Assembly: GCA_027625915.1 (NCBI GenBank)
Contig: JANTQA010000048.1
Span: 1,116,001-1,180,000 of the forward strand
Length of the DNA: 64,000 nucleotides
Reading direction: 5' to 3'
DNA from: Anaeramoeba flamelloides
Lineage: Eukaryota > Metamonada > Anaeramoebidae
The notes below the pieces were generated by a model that worked only from the letters and a program-made list of their open reading frames with translations, was not told where the DNA came from and made no database searches. Shown one piece after another: positions 35,901 to 49,489 of the stretch (position 1 is the first letter of the stretch; every line of letters begins with the position of its first letter). The position numbers and the translations under genes were made by a program.

Positions 35901-36599
35901 TTTTGTCTTTATAGGTAAATATTATAAAAGTTCAAGTTACATTTTTAGAATGCATTAAAGTGTTCAATAAGGTTAAAGGGATTAGTTGGAATAGTTACTT
36001 TTAGTTTTGAGATTGAACATTTAAAAAAAATGATGTATTCAATTATCAGATTATTTTTGGTGAAATTTAAATTTTTTTATTAACTGTGATACTTTTCAAA
36101 TACACACAAATCGGCGAGAAAACTTAAAATATTCATCAATTTTTTAAATCAAAACTTATTCCATTTATCGTCTTGAAAAAATACCCGACAAGAATATAAT
36201 CCCTTTTGTGATTTTGAAATTGTTGAAATTAGGAACTTGTGCAGATAATTGTTGAATAATTTCTTATGTTATTATGAATCAAAGTTTTAAAATTATAACT
36301 CACCTACTTATTAGACTGATGGTTAATTAAATTACACTTCTTTAGAAATAATATTCAATAAATCAAAAAACAAGAACAAAATATCATTTTCCAATTTTCA
36401 AACAAATTTCATAAAAAGTCTGTTATTTTTCAAAAAAAGTTGATATACTTAAATTATCATACAATTAAATGAGTATTCTAGAGACACCCAACTTTAATGA
36501 ACTTTGGGTAGGTTTATTACTTGGTTCATAAAAAAACTTTAAATTGACAAGGATTTGATTTTAAATATTACTATAGTCAAAATAAAGCGTGCAAAAAAT

Positions 36600-36990
36600 T
36601 TTAATCCATGTTTAAAAATAAAAAGCGTGTTTTTTTGTTATAGAAGACCTATACATTAACCACACAAAGAAACTGATAATAAATCCTAAAAAAATATAGT
36701 ATTGGTTTCTTAAAGTTCTATTATTTCAAAAGTAATTCTAAAAATGAAGGATCAAATTGCAAAATCTATCTCAAAAAATTGAGTAAATTTTTAAAAAAAA
36801 TTTTTAATCAAAAAAACACAAAAAATTTCAAAAAAAATTAAGAATATATTATGGAAAATTTACAACTATTTACATGAATAATTTAAATTCCACTGAAATT
36901 AACAAGTCCTCTACTTTCAAAATTGATTTGAACTTAGGTATACTATTTAGTAGTAGATTGGATGCTGCCTTGGTACAAGAAGAAAAAAAA
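36600..36990 (+). repeat. Dispersed repeat, copy 2 (partner at 7840-8210)
   Basis: Matches copy 1 in block order, including TTGGTTTCTTAAAGTT, GAAGGATCAAATTG and CAAAATTGATTTGAACTT. It covers the start of the open frame at 36874, which is therefore unlikely to be a gene. Confidence 0.6.
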
Positions 36991-39754
36991 AAGAACGGAT
37001 TGTATTTTGAAACACAGATTATAGTATTTGTGCACACATTTTTTGATCACTGTAGCAATTATACAACAATTTTACTAATATTAACAATAAAAAATCTTTT
37101 CCAGGGTTATTGCCGTGTCAAGTATTTTTTTTTCAATACTCCGAGAAGTTATTGGTGATGTTTGGGATTGTTCTGACTGTTTTTTTAATTTAGGAATTTT
37201 TATTTATGATTTTCCAATTTCTGTTTCTACAATAAACCAATACCCTTTCTTTTTCAAATAAAATATCATTTTGCTAAAAACCTCAAAGACCTTGAAGAAC
37301 CTTCTCTTTCTTGTAAGCATTGTTATTAATAAAAAAAACCCATCAATTTAAAAATAAACTTTGAAAATTAGGCTATTAATATTTGCACTTCTATATTGAA
37401 TTAAAATTTTTTTCAAAAATTTTGACGCACTTAAAATAATAAATAAAAAAAAAATATTCAAAAACAATCAACTATTCAATCTTAAAAATAATTCTATTTT
37501 TATAGATTCTAAACAAAAAAAATCATGAAATTTAACAATTAATAAAAAAAAAAAAAAATTTAACCATTAAGATTTGAATCTAGCTCAGATCATAAAGACA
37601 ACAAATCCTATTTCAACATCGTTTTCGATTTAACTTTTTTTAAAAAAGAGAAGGAAATTTACTAACAATAAAAAAACTTAAACATAACCAAATAAGTTAA
37701 TTTTGCTCACAACTCTTAAAAAATAGGAATTGATTTTAGATTGAAAGGATTATTTTTAATAAAAACTTTGTTTCAGTCCAATTATCCCAACACAATTTTT
37801 TTCATTTATCAATTTTTTTTTAGAATTTTCATTAATAAATCAGAAAAAAATATTAGAATAATATGTAATACTCCATACCTAATCTCTATATCAAGTAAAA
37901 ATTTTCCAATCTCTAAATTATAATTAATTTTAAAAAACCCAAATTCTTCGTTATCACTTGAAAAAAACAACTATGTTTGTTTGATCTACAATTGGTGATA
38001 AAAGCAAACACCTATAAAAATCCATATTTTTTTATCTAATATCTATCTCAGTGTTTCAATAACATTTAAATTACATGTTTTTACTTCTTGACTCTATATC
38101 TTGTAATAATAATAAAAAATGAATAATAATTATCTTTTCAAAAAAAATTGATAATAAAGTTTAAAAAAAAACCCTTTCAAAATGCACATTAATTGCTAAT
38201 TTTTGGTATTTTAACTTTTATTCAAAGTTTTTATCTTAAAAGTGATACTAATTATACACAAAACTTGAAACAAATCTTTTTAATAGAAAGTAATAAAAAA
38301 ATATTATTAATTAAAAAAAAAATATTTTATTTTTCCATCAATTCAACTATTTTTAAATTTTGAATAATTTTTACTAATTAACAAAGGTAGAGTCACTTAT
38401 GGTGAATTTACTAGACATCCAATGAGTTGTTTAGAACAAAAAATGGAATTGTGAAATAGTACAACTTTTTATCAACAAAATACTAAATATCTCTCAAAAA
38501 TTCAGATATTCTTAATGAGAAAAAATTACAATAATTTCTTATAAAAGATTCAAATGTAACAATGTAAAAAAATTTCAAATCACAGAAACAAAAATTCATA
38601 TAGAATCTGAAGGAAAAAAAATAATTAACAAATAATCATTTGAAAGCTTTCGAAACCACAAAAAACATCAAATAAATGTAAAAAATTAGGATCTCATTAA
38701 GAAAAAAATACAATTAACATAAAAAAAAAATAATTGGATTCTCAATTTCAAAAATCTAAATTGTGTAAAAAAATATTAATCTTTTCTTGTTCTATTTTTT
38801 CAAAAAGCTTAAATATCTTATATTTTAAAAGAAATTGTTTTATTCCAGTACAATTTCTATTTAAACACAATTAAAAGAATTCTGGTTATTTTTTTAATCA
38901 TATTAACATCATTTCAAAATCATTTTCCCATTAAAAACAAATTTTGAAAATAAATTTTTTATAAATTTAAGTTATTTTTGATAATAAAAAAATTACTATT
39001 TAAATATTTAGTTCTAAACCCCAGAAATAATTGTTTATTAGTCTAAAAATAAAATAAAAAAAGTAAAAATTAAATAAAAAAATTAGACCTTTTAATATTA
39101 AATTAACTTGATTTTTTCAAAAAGATAAGTTATTAAATACTCTTTTCATGAAAATAAATATTTCAAAAAATGAAAAAAAAACAAAAAAAGAGAAAAAAAA
39201 TTATTCAAGATATCAAAAAGTGTACAATGCTAATAGTTTAAAACTGACATTCTATGATTCATAATTTCAATTTATATCATCTTCAAATTAAAATTGATAC
39301 TCTTACATGTTATTTTTTTTCCCAATTCAACTTATTCATAGGTTTTTATTGATTTTATATTTTTTTCTTTACAATTTACAATACAAGATTTCTCAATTTA
39401 AATGTAAAGGAGATATCAATTTCTTAAAATATTATTTTGTTATTATAATATTTAGAATTACATTCTTATATCAAATGTTGATTTTTTTAATTGATATTAG
39501 TTATATATAAGATATTTACAAGAATAACCTTCCCTATTACCCACGTCACGTCCACCCTCCGTTCAACAATTATAAAATTTAAATTATTCAATAATTGCTT
39601 ATATAAACCCCAATTCAATATTTTTAACACAAAAAATTCAATCTCTGAATAAAAATTCTCTTTTAATCTCTTCTAGAAGAAATACCGAACGAAAAACAGT
39701 TACTAAATTCAATGCTAACAATTTTTTTTTAAATTACAATACATAGGAAAAAAA

Positions 39755-41550
39755 AAAAATAAATAATTATTAATATTAATATATCAAGAGTGTATTAGAA
39801 TTTTTGAAGATGAGAAAAACAAAAAAAATACATTGGATTTATTGTAAAGGGTTAGATGAAACCTCATGGGATCTGTTAAAGAGAGAATTTTGAAGCGTCT
39901 AAATTTGAGACTTCTAATTCAAAGGTTATCAAATAGATACAGTTTTCAGAAGTATTTAAATCTTAATTTAGTTTTCTAAAAATTAAAAAAAAAATGTATT
40001 TGTAAATTTGTAAAAATTCTATTAGGAATAGTGATCGATCAACGGTTAGATAATACCAACTAATTTCATTTAAGTTCTTCTATTTTGATTTAACTTATCT
40101 ATAACATACTATCAATTATTGAAAATACCATTTCAATCAAACAAAACAAATGATATAATTCAAAAAATAAAAGAAATCAAAACAAAAGTTGAGAAAATGA
40201 TTGAAATATTTTTCAAAAATCAAAATTAATTCCAATTTGGAGGAAATTGTCTTATTATGATTCTTCGGACTGTTTTAATAATATGGAAAAGTTTTAAATG
40301 TAGTTTATATAATTTATTAAAGGTGTAAAAATTCAAATATAATTTGTTCCGTATTACCAAAAAAATAAACATTAATAAAATCATTGAATATAAATTAAAA
40401 TTCAAAATTTTTCACAAAGCTAAAACGTTCCAAACAATCACAATAATACAATTTTATTGAAATTGGAAATATTTTTGATTTTTGGAAAATAATTAAAATC
40501 ATTTTTTCATCTTTTATTTTTTATTTTCATTTCATTGTTCTAATTACGTAATTTTTTTCGTTGGATCAATTTTTTTTTCAAATATTGATATTATGGTTAA
40601 AGTTGAGTTATTCCAAATAGAAGAACTCAAATAAAATTAGTTGGTAGTATCTAACCTTTGATCGATCAATATTCCTAATAGAATTTAAACAAATTTATTG
40701 ATGTATTTTTTTGTTTTGCTCTCTCCAAATTTTTAATACACCCATGATTTATTTGTATTGATAATTATTTATTTATTATTTTGCGAGTATTATAATATAT
40801 AACCAAGTATTAAAATTTCAATTAGCGAATGGTTCTGATTTGGTAAATCTTCTTGAATTGATTAAATAAGTTTTTTTTTTTCACAAATCGAATTTTGGTG
40901 TGTTAAAAATTTTGAATTGGGGTTTAGATAACTTTTTAATATTACATTTCTTTCCCTTATAAATGATATAAATCATATTTCAGTTAAAGGTACGCATTTT
41001 AGGAAGCTGATTGTTTGTATTTAAAGGTTTGGATTGATAAAAAAGTAAAAAAAAAAAAAAAAATTGAAATTTCAAAATTAAAATCATTTTTTAACATTTC
41101 TTATTTCTTGTTCAATTTTTTTAAAAAAACCTAATTCATTTGCAAATTTTTTTTTTTTTATTAAAAGATCTAGAATCACTAAGTAAAAGTATATTTATTT
41201 TAAGGTTATTGAAACAGTGAATATGATTATAGAGAAATCTAATAAATTACTATTGAAAATTTTATTTGAATCTTCAATTGGAGATCAAAAGGAACAATGG
41301 TTGTTTTTTTAACAACGATGACTAAGAATTTTGGGTTTTCAAATTTTTAAAAAAAATTATTGATAGATAAGATTTACTTAATAAGGATATCAACTGTTCT
41401 CTGGTATATTATTCTACTTATTTCTTATTTCCAATTCAAAGGTTAATTATAAAAAAAATAATTAATAATTGAAAAAAAAAATTAGGATATACTTTGACAG
41501 AAACAAAGTTTATTATTAGTTCAAAATAAAGTATAACAAAGACCACATAT
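39755..41550 (+). repeat. Mosaic repeat M, locus 2, with inverted arms
   Basis: Related to 27175-30200. It contains its own inverted arms: AATAGTGATCGATCAACGG near 40027 is mirrored by TTTGATCGATCAATATTCC near 40656, and AGTGTATTAGAATTTTTG near 39788 by CAAATTTTTAATACACCC near 40726. A FELE-coding repeat (39838-39955, minus) sits inside the left arm as an insertion absent from the right arm. Confidence 0.55.
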
Positions 41551-41985
41551 GATTTAATTATAAACGAAGACAGTTTGAAATGATTTTTAATTAGTAAATC
41601 ATCCTAAAATCTCAAATTTTAGGTTTAAATTTCATTTTAGAAATTTGGGTAAACAGAAATCCAGAGTGTAATATACATTTCACAAATAATTATAAAAGAT
41701 TGTTATTTAAAATTTAGGAAATATAAAATCAAATTATTTTTTATTATGAAAATAAATACAAAATGTTAATTGAAAAAATATTTTATAATTGCATTTGTAA
41801 TATTTAATTTCTATTCAAATTAAAAAAATTAAAAAAAAAAGAATCAAGTAATAAATCTTATTTAAAATAAATTAAAATATTGAAATGTGTTCAAAAAAAA
41901 AAAATAAATAATTAAATTATTACTTTTCAAAAGAGAGATAAATAATTAATGTTAGTATTAGTATTAGTATTAATGTTATTATTCA

Positions 41986-42020
<35 letters not shown>

Positions 42021-42154
42021 TACCAATCTTATTTTTTACTTTTTTTTTGTTCTCTTGTAAAGAAAATATCAAGAATTTGGATTTAATATTAATTATAATT
42101 AATAAATTAATAAATAAATAAATTAATAAATAATATTATTGAGTTGTATTCAAA

Positions 42155-44044
42155 CTAAAAATGTTCAGCATCTAACAATAAACTCTGTTCATTGAATTCT
42201 TTGGACAAATCGACTTTACCGAATCTTTTAAAAAGGTTTGTAACATAGGGTTCTTTAATCATTGTATCATCGCCTCTTTTTTCATAAGGAATTACATTGT
42301 ATTTGAAATTTTTTGAAATTTTTAGAAACAATAAAAAGAAAATTATCATGAGACCAGAAAAAACAAAAAATAGCAATTCAATTTCAGATTTAGTATTTAG
42401 AGCGTGTATCTCAATAGCGATCACCACAAGCAGATTTCCGATTGCTGTTGTTAGTAGCCAAATTCTTTGTAATAATGATTTGGTATCTACGGATGATTCT
42501 GATGCGGTTAATTCAAGTCCAGTTACTGAAACTAATACGTCTGCTATTGTTAAAAGGATGTATTGTGGTATTTGCCAAAGCCAACTAATTTTGTCCTCTT
42601 TCTTTTTTGATTTGCTTTTAATTTGAATTTCCAAAATGGCTGCTACAATGAAGCTGATACTCAAAAAAATGAATCCTGCACTCATTCTTTTAATTGGCGT
42701 CAGTTGTATTTTGCATTTATAAAGAAACGGGTAAATGACTTGATCCATTAAAGGAGCGAGCAACATAAGTAGCAAAGGGTTGAGGGCTATTACTTGACTG
42801 GGCTGTATTTGAAAGGCTTTGGATTTTACAAACGGAAGCGAAAGATCCATTTCAGAGGTTTGCAAAACCCAAGTCGAAGCATGCTGGTAAAATAATGCCC
42901 AGAATATGGGCAAGGGGAGAAATAATTTGCAGGTTTCGAACACCGAGCGAAGATCGTTGACAAAGGCTTCGCCTTCGACAGTATGCAAGGAAGGGTAATG
43001 ACTGCCTTCGCTTTGTAATTTTGGCTCGGACTGGATATGTAATTGCTTTCCAGATCGCCGGTTCGATTTGTGCTTGGTTCGAATTCTCGTTTGCGGTTTC
43101 CCTTTTGCCCAATCCAGCCAATGGTCTCGTGGGAGGTATACCTTATTTTTTTTCGCTTGGTGCCTTGCTTTGATTGCAATGTAGATCGTCTTGAAAGTTC
43201 GCCCAACCAACTGTGTGGGCCTTTTCAATTTTTTAAAATAGGAATTGCCAAGTGTAAAAATCAACGCCGAAAGGGACATCACAATCGCAGACAGAAGAAA
43301 GGCAAACGCAAACCCAACTGAGCTCATCAGCAAAGGTACAAAAATGGTTGCCAAGAAGGCGCCAAAGTTCAGAGCAAAATAAAAAATGGAATACAATTTT
43401 GTTAGCAGCCTTGGCGTAACCTTCGGGACAAATTGATCAGAAAGGAAACCGGGCACATTCGGCTTTATACAGCCAGTGCCCAGGGCCATCAAAATTAGTG
43501 ACACCCACGTCAGTGTGATGGATTTCTGATACGCACTTAGGCTGAGCAAAAAGCATCCCAAGCAATACACCCACGAAAAAATTAAAATTGTCCCGAATTT
43601 GCCCAGCCAAGAATCAGCAATGAAGGCGCCAAAGAATGGCAAAAAATAACACAAAAACACAAACAAATGGTAATAAGCCGTAGATCGATCCTCGCTTATG
43701 CCAAAAAATACAAAAAATAGCACAATTAAGGATCGGTTTCCAAAATAACAAAACCTTTCGCCAAATTCGGAAGAGAGGATTAATAAAAATCGTGAATTGA
43801 TTTTTGTTTTCATTTTCCTTTGGTTATTCAGTTCATTCAATTCTTCTTCTTCTTGTTCGTGCTTGCTATTTTCGCTCGTGGAATTTATTGATAAAGTGCT
43901 TTCAGTTGATGATCCGCTCAAGCCCAGCGAAACAACACCTTTTGAGATCTTGTTTTTAATTGTTTCGGCTTGTTTTATCTGTTCTTTTCTTTTGATAGTT
44001 TCCCATGATAAACTAAAATTGTGGTAACTTTCACTGTCACTCAT
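42155..44044 (-). CDS. POT/PTR family proton-coupled oligopeptide transporter
   Basis: A single exon of 629 residues. It is a major facilitator with about 12 membrane segments and a charged 85-residue cytosolic N-tail. Family signatures are clear: ExxERFxYYG as EFGERFCYFG (93-102), the GAFIADSWLGKFGTI loop (139-153), KPNVPGFLSDQF (194-205) and FYFALNFGAF (221-230). The ExxER residues that couple protons to transport are intact. Such carriers (SLC15/PTR2 type) import di- and tripeptides, and in some lineages nitrate, through the plasma or lysosomal membrane. A basic loop between helices 6 and 7 (KHKSNRRSGKQ) is family-typical in position. The coding DNA is notably less AT-rich (around 42.8-43.7 kb) than the other genes. 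The ATG at 44044 is the only upstream start. Confidence 0.93.
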   Translation of the reverse strand: MSDSESYHNFSLSWETIKRKEQIKQAETIKNKISKGVVSLGLSGSSTESTLSINSTSENSKHEQEEEELNELNNQRKMKTKINSRFLLILSSEFGERFCYFGNRSLIVLFFVFFGISEDRSTAYYHLFVFLCYFLPFFGAFIADSWLGKFGTILIFSWVYCLGCFLLSLSAYQKSITLTWVSLILMALGTGCIKPNVPGFLSDQFVPKVTPRLLTKLYSIFYFALNFGAFLATIFVPLLMSSVGFAFAFLLSAIVMSLSALIFTLGNSYFKKLKRPTQLVGRTFKTIYIAIKARHQAKKNKVYLPRDHWLDWAKGKPQTRIRTKHKSNRRSGKQLHIQSEPKLQSEGSHYPSLHTVEGEAFVNDLRSVFETCKLFLPLPIFWALFYQHASTWVLQTSEMDLSLPFVKSKAFQIQPSQVIALNPLLLMLLAPLMDQVIYPFLYKCKIQLTPIKRMSAGFIFLSISFIVAAILEIQIKSKSKKKEDKISWLWQIPQYILLTIADVLVSVTGLELTASESSVDTKSLLQRIWLLTTAIGNLLVVIAIEIHALNTKSEIELLFFVFSGLMIIFFLLFLKISKNFKYNVIPYEKRGDDTMIKEPYVTNLFKRFGKVDLSKEFNEQSLLLDAEHF

Positions 44045-44250
44045 TTAGATTATCAAACATTAAAAGAATTATTGTTAAAAAAAATGAAATAACAAAATTG
44101 AAAATAATTTTCAACCTGTATTAAGGGTATATTCATCCAGAAATAATATTTTTTCAAATTTAGGGACTGTTTGAAATTCTAAAAAAAATTTGACTCTATT
44201 GAACATTGTGATTGAAAAGTTGAATGTTTGATCTCAAAGTTACTGTTTTC

Positions 44251-45121
44251 TTACCATTGTGAAAAAAATTTGGGTCATTAAAAAAAATTGGGTCAGTCAA
44301 AAATTTGTTTTCGTTTTTTAAATAGTAAATATTAGCAAAATGGTTTTTGATCAAAGTAAAATTTTATGAACAAATCTTACATTTAATAAAAACCAAAGTC
44401 ATTATCAATAATAATTTTCAAATGCAATATTAAATTGTTGCATTTTAACCTTTTAGAATTACTGTGGAACTCTAAAAAACAAAATTTTACTTTTAATTGT
44501 AAACTTTACTAAAAATGTTAATTTTTTTTTATTAGAAAACATTACAAGATCAAGTTAATTATTGTTTGGGAAGACCAAAAATTAATAACAGTTTTAAATT
44601 AAGGTTTGTCTATGAGGATTTTTAGAATTTAAATGGTTTCTGAAATCTTGATATTTCGGTATTTTGAAGTTTTGATTGTAAACATTAGTGGAAAACAACC
44701 TCTTTCGAAAAAATATCTTTTTTGGAAGAATTTATTGTTCAATTTGGTTTAAAAGGATATTTAAGATTAACCGTGATAAATTTGCGTTTATTAACAATGA
44801 TAAATATCTTATTGAATTAATAGATTTTAATATTTCCTATTAAATAGTTCTCTTATTTTTAGTAAAGTTTACAATTAAAAATAAATTTTTGTATTTTTGG
44901 AGTTCCACAGTAATTCCAAAAGCTTCAAATGCAACAATTTAATATTGCATTTGAAAATTATTATTGATAATGACTTTGGTTTTTCTTAAATGTAAGATTT
45001 GTTCATAAAATTTTACTTTGATCAAAAACCATTTTGCTAATATTTACTATTTAAAAAACGAAAACAAATTTTTGACTGACCCAATTTTTTTTAATGACCC
45101 AAATTTTTTTCACAATGGTTA
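44251..45121. mobile_element. Harbinger-like MITE with long inverted arms and TTA target duplication
   Basis: The element (44254-45118) starts CCATTGTGAAAAAAATTTGG and ends with its reverse complement. The arms, 44254-44518 and 44855-45118, match at all but a handful of positions over about 265 bp. TTA precedes the left end (44251-44253) and follows the right end (45119-45121). A 3 bp TTA/TAA duplication is the mark of PIF/Harbinger elements; TIR length is longer than usual for them. The 335 bp centre encodes nothing recognisable, so it needs a transposase from elsewhere. High arm identity suggests recent insertion or gene conversion between arms. Confidence 0.85.
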
Positions 45122-47819
45122 AGAGATATTTAAATACATAAAAAACAATTAGGAATATAAATTCAAATATTTTTTTAAAAAACATACTTTCGTGAAAGAT
45201 CCTGATGAAATTAAGAAAATAAAAGTTCAATTTCATGTTTATTTAAATACTTTTAATCCTTACACTAGTTTAAAATATGAATGTTAAAAAAAAAAGTGTT
45301 TTTAAAATTTTAGAGATAAATAAAGAGTTCCATCTATTTATTTAAATTTTGATAATTTAATTCTAATATATGAATATATCAGTAGACTAATAATACTTTT
45401 AATCAAAAAATGATTTGGAAAACACCAATCTTTAGAATTCAAAAACAAAGTATATGTATACACTAAATGGTTTTATATTGAAAATCCCCATGATCCCCAA
45501 AATCAAAATGTGGGTTTTGTTTACTATTACAGAAATTTGGGTATATGCAAGGGGGTCTTTCTTTATCTCGAAAATTGTAAAAACTCTATTGTTTACAACG
45601 TTCCATATTTACGCTATGAATTTGAATATTTATTAACTTTTATTAATTCTAAATATTTTGATCATTTTTATACAATATTCTGAATTAAGAAATTCATTTC
45701 AAATTGAAAATTCGTTTTCTGTGTGATCTAATCAGTATTTTGGCTTTGTAAAATTACACTTATATTTGCCCAGTTTGATCTAAGAAGGAAAAAATGAACT
45801 ATTTTCCATCATATAATCAGTTCTTGTTTCTGTGATTTCTGTGAGATTAAAAAATGAAAAAGAGGATCGGAAAAAATTAACTTTTTCCGAAAATTTTACT
45901 TGATAACAAATATAAAAACCCTAATACCCTATCAAGAAATTTTCTCTGTTTTTTTATTGTCTAACAAAGTAACTTTTAGAGGGTTTTAAAAATTGTTCTA
46001 AAATGTAAAAATGTCTGAAATTGTTAATTTTTGCTTCTCATCCTTTGTTATTTTCCTTAAAAGATATATTTGTATATGAAGATACGGAAGAGGGTTCGGT
46101 ATTATATTAAATCGACTAAAATTCCAATTTCTCAAAAATCTAATTTTTTTTTCGTTCAACTTTATTACTCAGTGAAAAAATAAATTCTGAAAACTAAAGT
46201 TGACAAAAACTACATATAGTATTTCAGTTATACATCTTTTATAATATATTTTTCAAATTTATCATACTTTTATGTAATTAAGAAAAGATAGCTATTAAAC
46301 TAATTAAGATACAAATACCACCTTTATCAAAATTATCCGACTTTTCAAAAAAAAACACCTATTTTTGGGGTATTTTCTTTTAATTGAAATTAGTTGAAAC
46401 CAATGAACTTTTAATTGAACATTAAGTAGGAAAAAAGAAAAAATGTTAAAATAATTTGTAGAAAAAAACAAGGTATTATCTATTAAAACTCAAATATAAA
46501 AAAAAAATATAATGATAAAAAAATTTCCAAAAAAAGTAAAAACAATCAGTTTTTCAATTTAATTAAAACAATATCTTTTGAAAGAAATATTTGAATTTAT
46601 TTTGTAATTAAAAAATATAATTCTTTTTCGACTATTAAAAAAATATTCAAGTTATCTCTCTACTAAGTCAAACTAAATTTTCAAAAATTTCAATTGAAAA
46701 TAAAAAACTTTTACTAAAAATTTTCATTTTATTTTTTCTATTCCCATTAATATCTAATAAAGATTTTTAAATTTTTCAAAATTTTTATGAATAATAATGT
46801 TTATCATCTGAGCGAATTTCAAAAATAAAAAAACTTAGAGATTTTTTTTTTTTTAAAGAATTTTCCGAGTTATATTATGTTGTGAAATTAACTTTTTTTT
46901 GAAATTAAAAAAACTGATTAATTCTGTTATTTTTTTTGCTATTTAGTTGATAAAAAATTCCCCAAAAACTTTCCCATGACACGAACTCTTCACAAATTAT
47001 TTTGTTACTAACAATTAAGTTTTGAGAGAAACAAAACAAACCAAAAAAATTGACACACAAATATAAAAAATATTTTTTGAATATTTGGTGGTATCGTTTC
47101 TATTCAAAAATTAAAACGAGATCCTGTTATCTCTCAAAAGAGTTTTTATGATTTTCACTTTTTGAAAAAACAAAATGAATCAAAAATAATTAAAAAAATA
47201 AGAGAAAATCACAACTCTATTCTCAGAATTATTCAGATTTATGAAATCAATAGAACAATCATTGTAACTCAATGAACAAAAATTAAAGACAATGTGATCT
47301 TTTAAAGTTAGAGTTGTTTATTGAAAATATTTGAAATAATCGTCATTCTTCCAGGTTAGAAAATCTCATTTATTTTTCTTTTTCGTATTTATATTTTTTT
47401 TTAATGAAAAATTCAGAAAAAAATTTGAGATACATAAACTCAAATACGGTTATTAAGAAATATAAATAATTTTTGATCCTAATTGGAGAATATTTTGAAG
47501 ATCCTGTCCTTTCCAATTTTAAATGGTATTGGATGAAAAGGTGTTGAGACTATTTGATAAATCGGAAAATGCCGTACATATTTATATATTTATTGTGAGA
47601 AGGGAGTAATCAAAGAAAATTGTTTAAATAAAAAAGAGAAGAAGAAAAATAGTTAAAAACTTATAGTAAAAAAATTATTATATCATGTACCTGGCCAAAT
47701 TAAAAATTATCCATGTCACAAAACAGGAGGAATAAAGCCCCGATAAAAAGATTATGAGGAATAAATAAAGATTACAAAAACTGTGATTAATAAATTGGTA
47801 TTATACGGTTGTTAGTATT

Positions 47820-47900
47820 TTTTTAATTTAAAAGAATGGAATAAAATCTTTGATTTTGCACAATTCCTTTGAATTAAAAAAAACCTAGACACTACACCAG
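47820..47900 (+). repeat. Foldback family F1 fragment
   Basis: AAAAGAATGGAATAAAATCTTTGATTTTGCAC and CCTAGACACTACACC resemble F1 modules. Only about 70 bp is recognisable. Confidence 0.4.
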
Positions 47901-49489
47901 AAGAGTGGAGGTACTATGTACCCGAATTTGTATATTTTTTAACAATTTTAAAAATTTTTTATTTACAATTTTTTATTTTCAAATTTTTCTTTTTTACATT
48001 AAGTTTTCTAACCATAAGAGCTTTGATGAAAAATTTTCGACAAGTATATAAATTTCGTAATTTTGATTAGTCAGATTAAAGAGTTTTTAAAACATCGTAC
48101 TTATATTATTGATTATTAAAAAAAAATATCCCAATTTTTTTACTTAAGGGGTCAGTATTCTACAAAAACAAGGTTAAATTTTAAAATATGTTCTTGGTGA
48201 TTTTCTTGACTTTTAAATTTTGTATATTCTGAGTGTTAAAATATTCTGATTGACTAAGAAACCCAAAAAAGAATATTTTTTTTTTTGAGTGATTTTATTA
48301 GTTTTTCCATTTTTTCTGAAGTAGAAAACATTTAAATTCATTTTATTTTTTACACTATAACATTTTTTACCCATTTTATTACCATTTTCATCATTATTAT
48401 ACAACAAAAAAGATTTGTTCCGAGAAATATTAATAAAAAGATTTTTTTTCTTTTTTTATGATAATTCTTTTGGTTAATCAAAAAAAAAAAAATGGTTTAT
48501 TCGGCTGGTATGAAAATAATTATATTTTTTAAGTATGATAGTTATAATAATTATGGTTTTAATAATTCATTTAAAAGATTTTCTTAGAAATTTTGTTTTT
48601 TTTTTTAAGATAAAATTCGATTGTTCAAGGTTAAATTTTCTTGTAGATATATTGGAATAAAGTTAATTATATCCTCAAAATTCAAAATCATTTTTTTTCT
48701 GACAAAAATGATTTGAATTGTTATAAGGATTCTTGTGAATAAGTCAAATAATTTGTTAAAAAATTTTCTCAAAATTGAAGATTTTTTTATAATTTTTTTT
48801 CATTTTTTGAAAACCAGAAAACAACTTTTTTGAATCATTAAAGAAAAAATTTTTTTTGCTTAATCTAAATTTAATAGAGAAACTTTTGTTAAATTTCTAT
48901 CAAATATTCATTTATTTGACACACCTATGACCTCAATTAATTATATTGGCTAAGATTTGAATTACCTTATTAACCAGTAAAAATAATAACCAAATAAAAA
49001 ATTTTGCTTTCGAAATCGATACTTTACAAAATAAAACTTAAAATATATTTGTCCCTTTTCAAGAATTAACTTATTGTTTAATAAAAATGATAGGTCAATT
49101 TTTTTTCGTTTTATATTGGAAACATGCAAATTTTGGATTTCAAAAAAGAGATTCAAATTAATAAAATGTTTAAATTAGGTTGACTTATCGATTTCATAAG
49201 TCGAAACACTAATTACGAAAAAAATTTTTTCAAGATCTTGACAAGATTTCATTTTATTTTTAAAAAATACTACTCCCTTAAAAACTTATTGTGATCAAAC
49301 TCTATATTCTCAATATCTTGAAATCCTTTGGCCATTGTTATGTTTTTTTTTTATGTTTGAGAAGAAAAATATTTCTCAAATTACAACTATTTGATCAACA
49401 GTAAAATAAAAATGTAAAAAAATAATTATTAATGATTTATTTCTTTCCAAAACTAAATAGGGTTGTTGTTAATAAAAAACATATTAATT

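Larger units (their letters stand above)
34893..42154. other. Longest gene-free stretch
   Basis: No gene is supported over 7.2 kb. Open frames at 36874-37158, 37741-37923 and 39307-39510 lack motifs; the first lies partly in a repeat. Repeats: 35660-35900, 36600-36990 and mosaic M at 39755-41550. ATT/AGT trinucleotide repeats at 41948-42020 flank the transporter's 3' end. Confidence 0.6.

Noticed and set aside
36874-37158. 94-residue plus-strand frame
   Set aside because: Starts inside a dispersed repeat shared with 7840-8210 and has no motif.
42297-43321. Several plus- and minus-strand frames overlapping the transporter
   Set aside because: Shadows of the POT transporter reading frame, open only because the DNA there is richer in GC.
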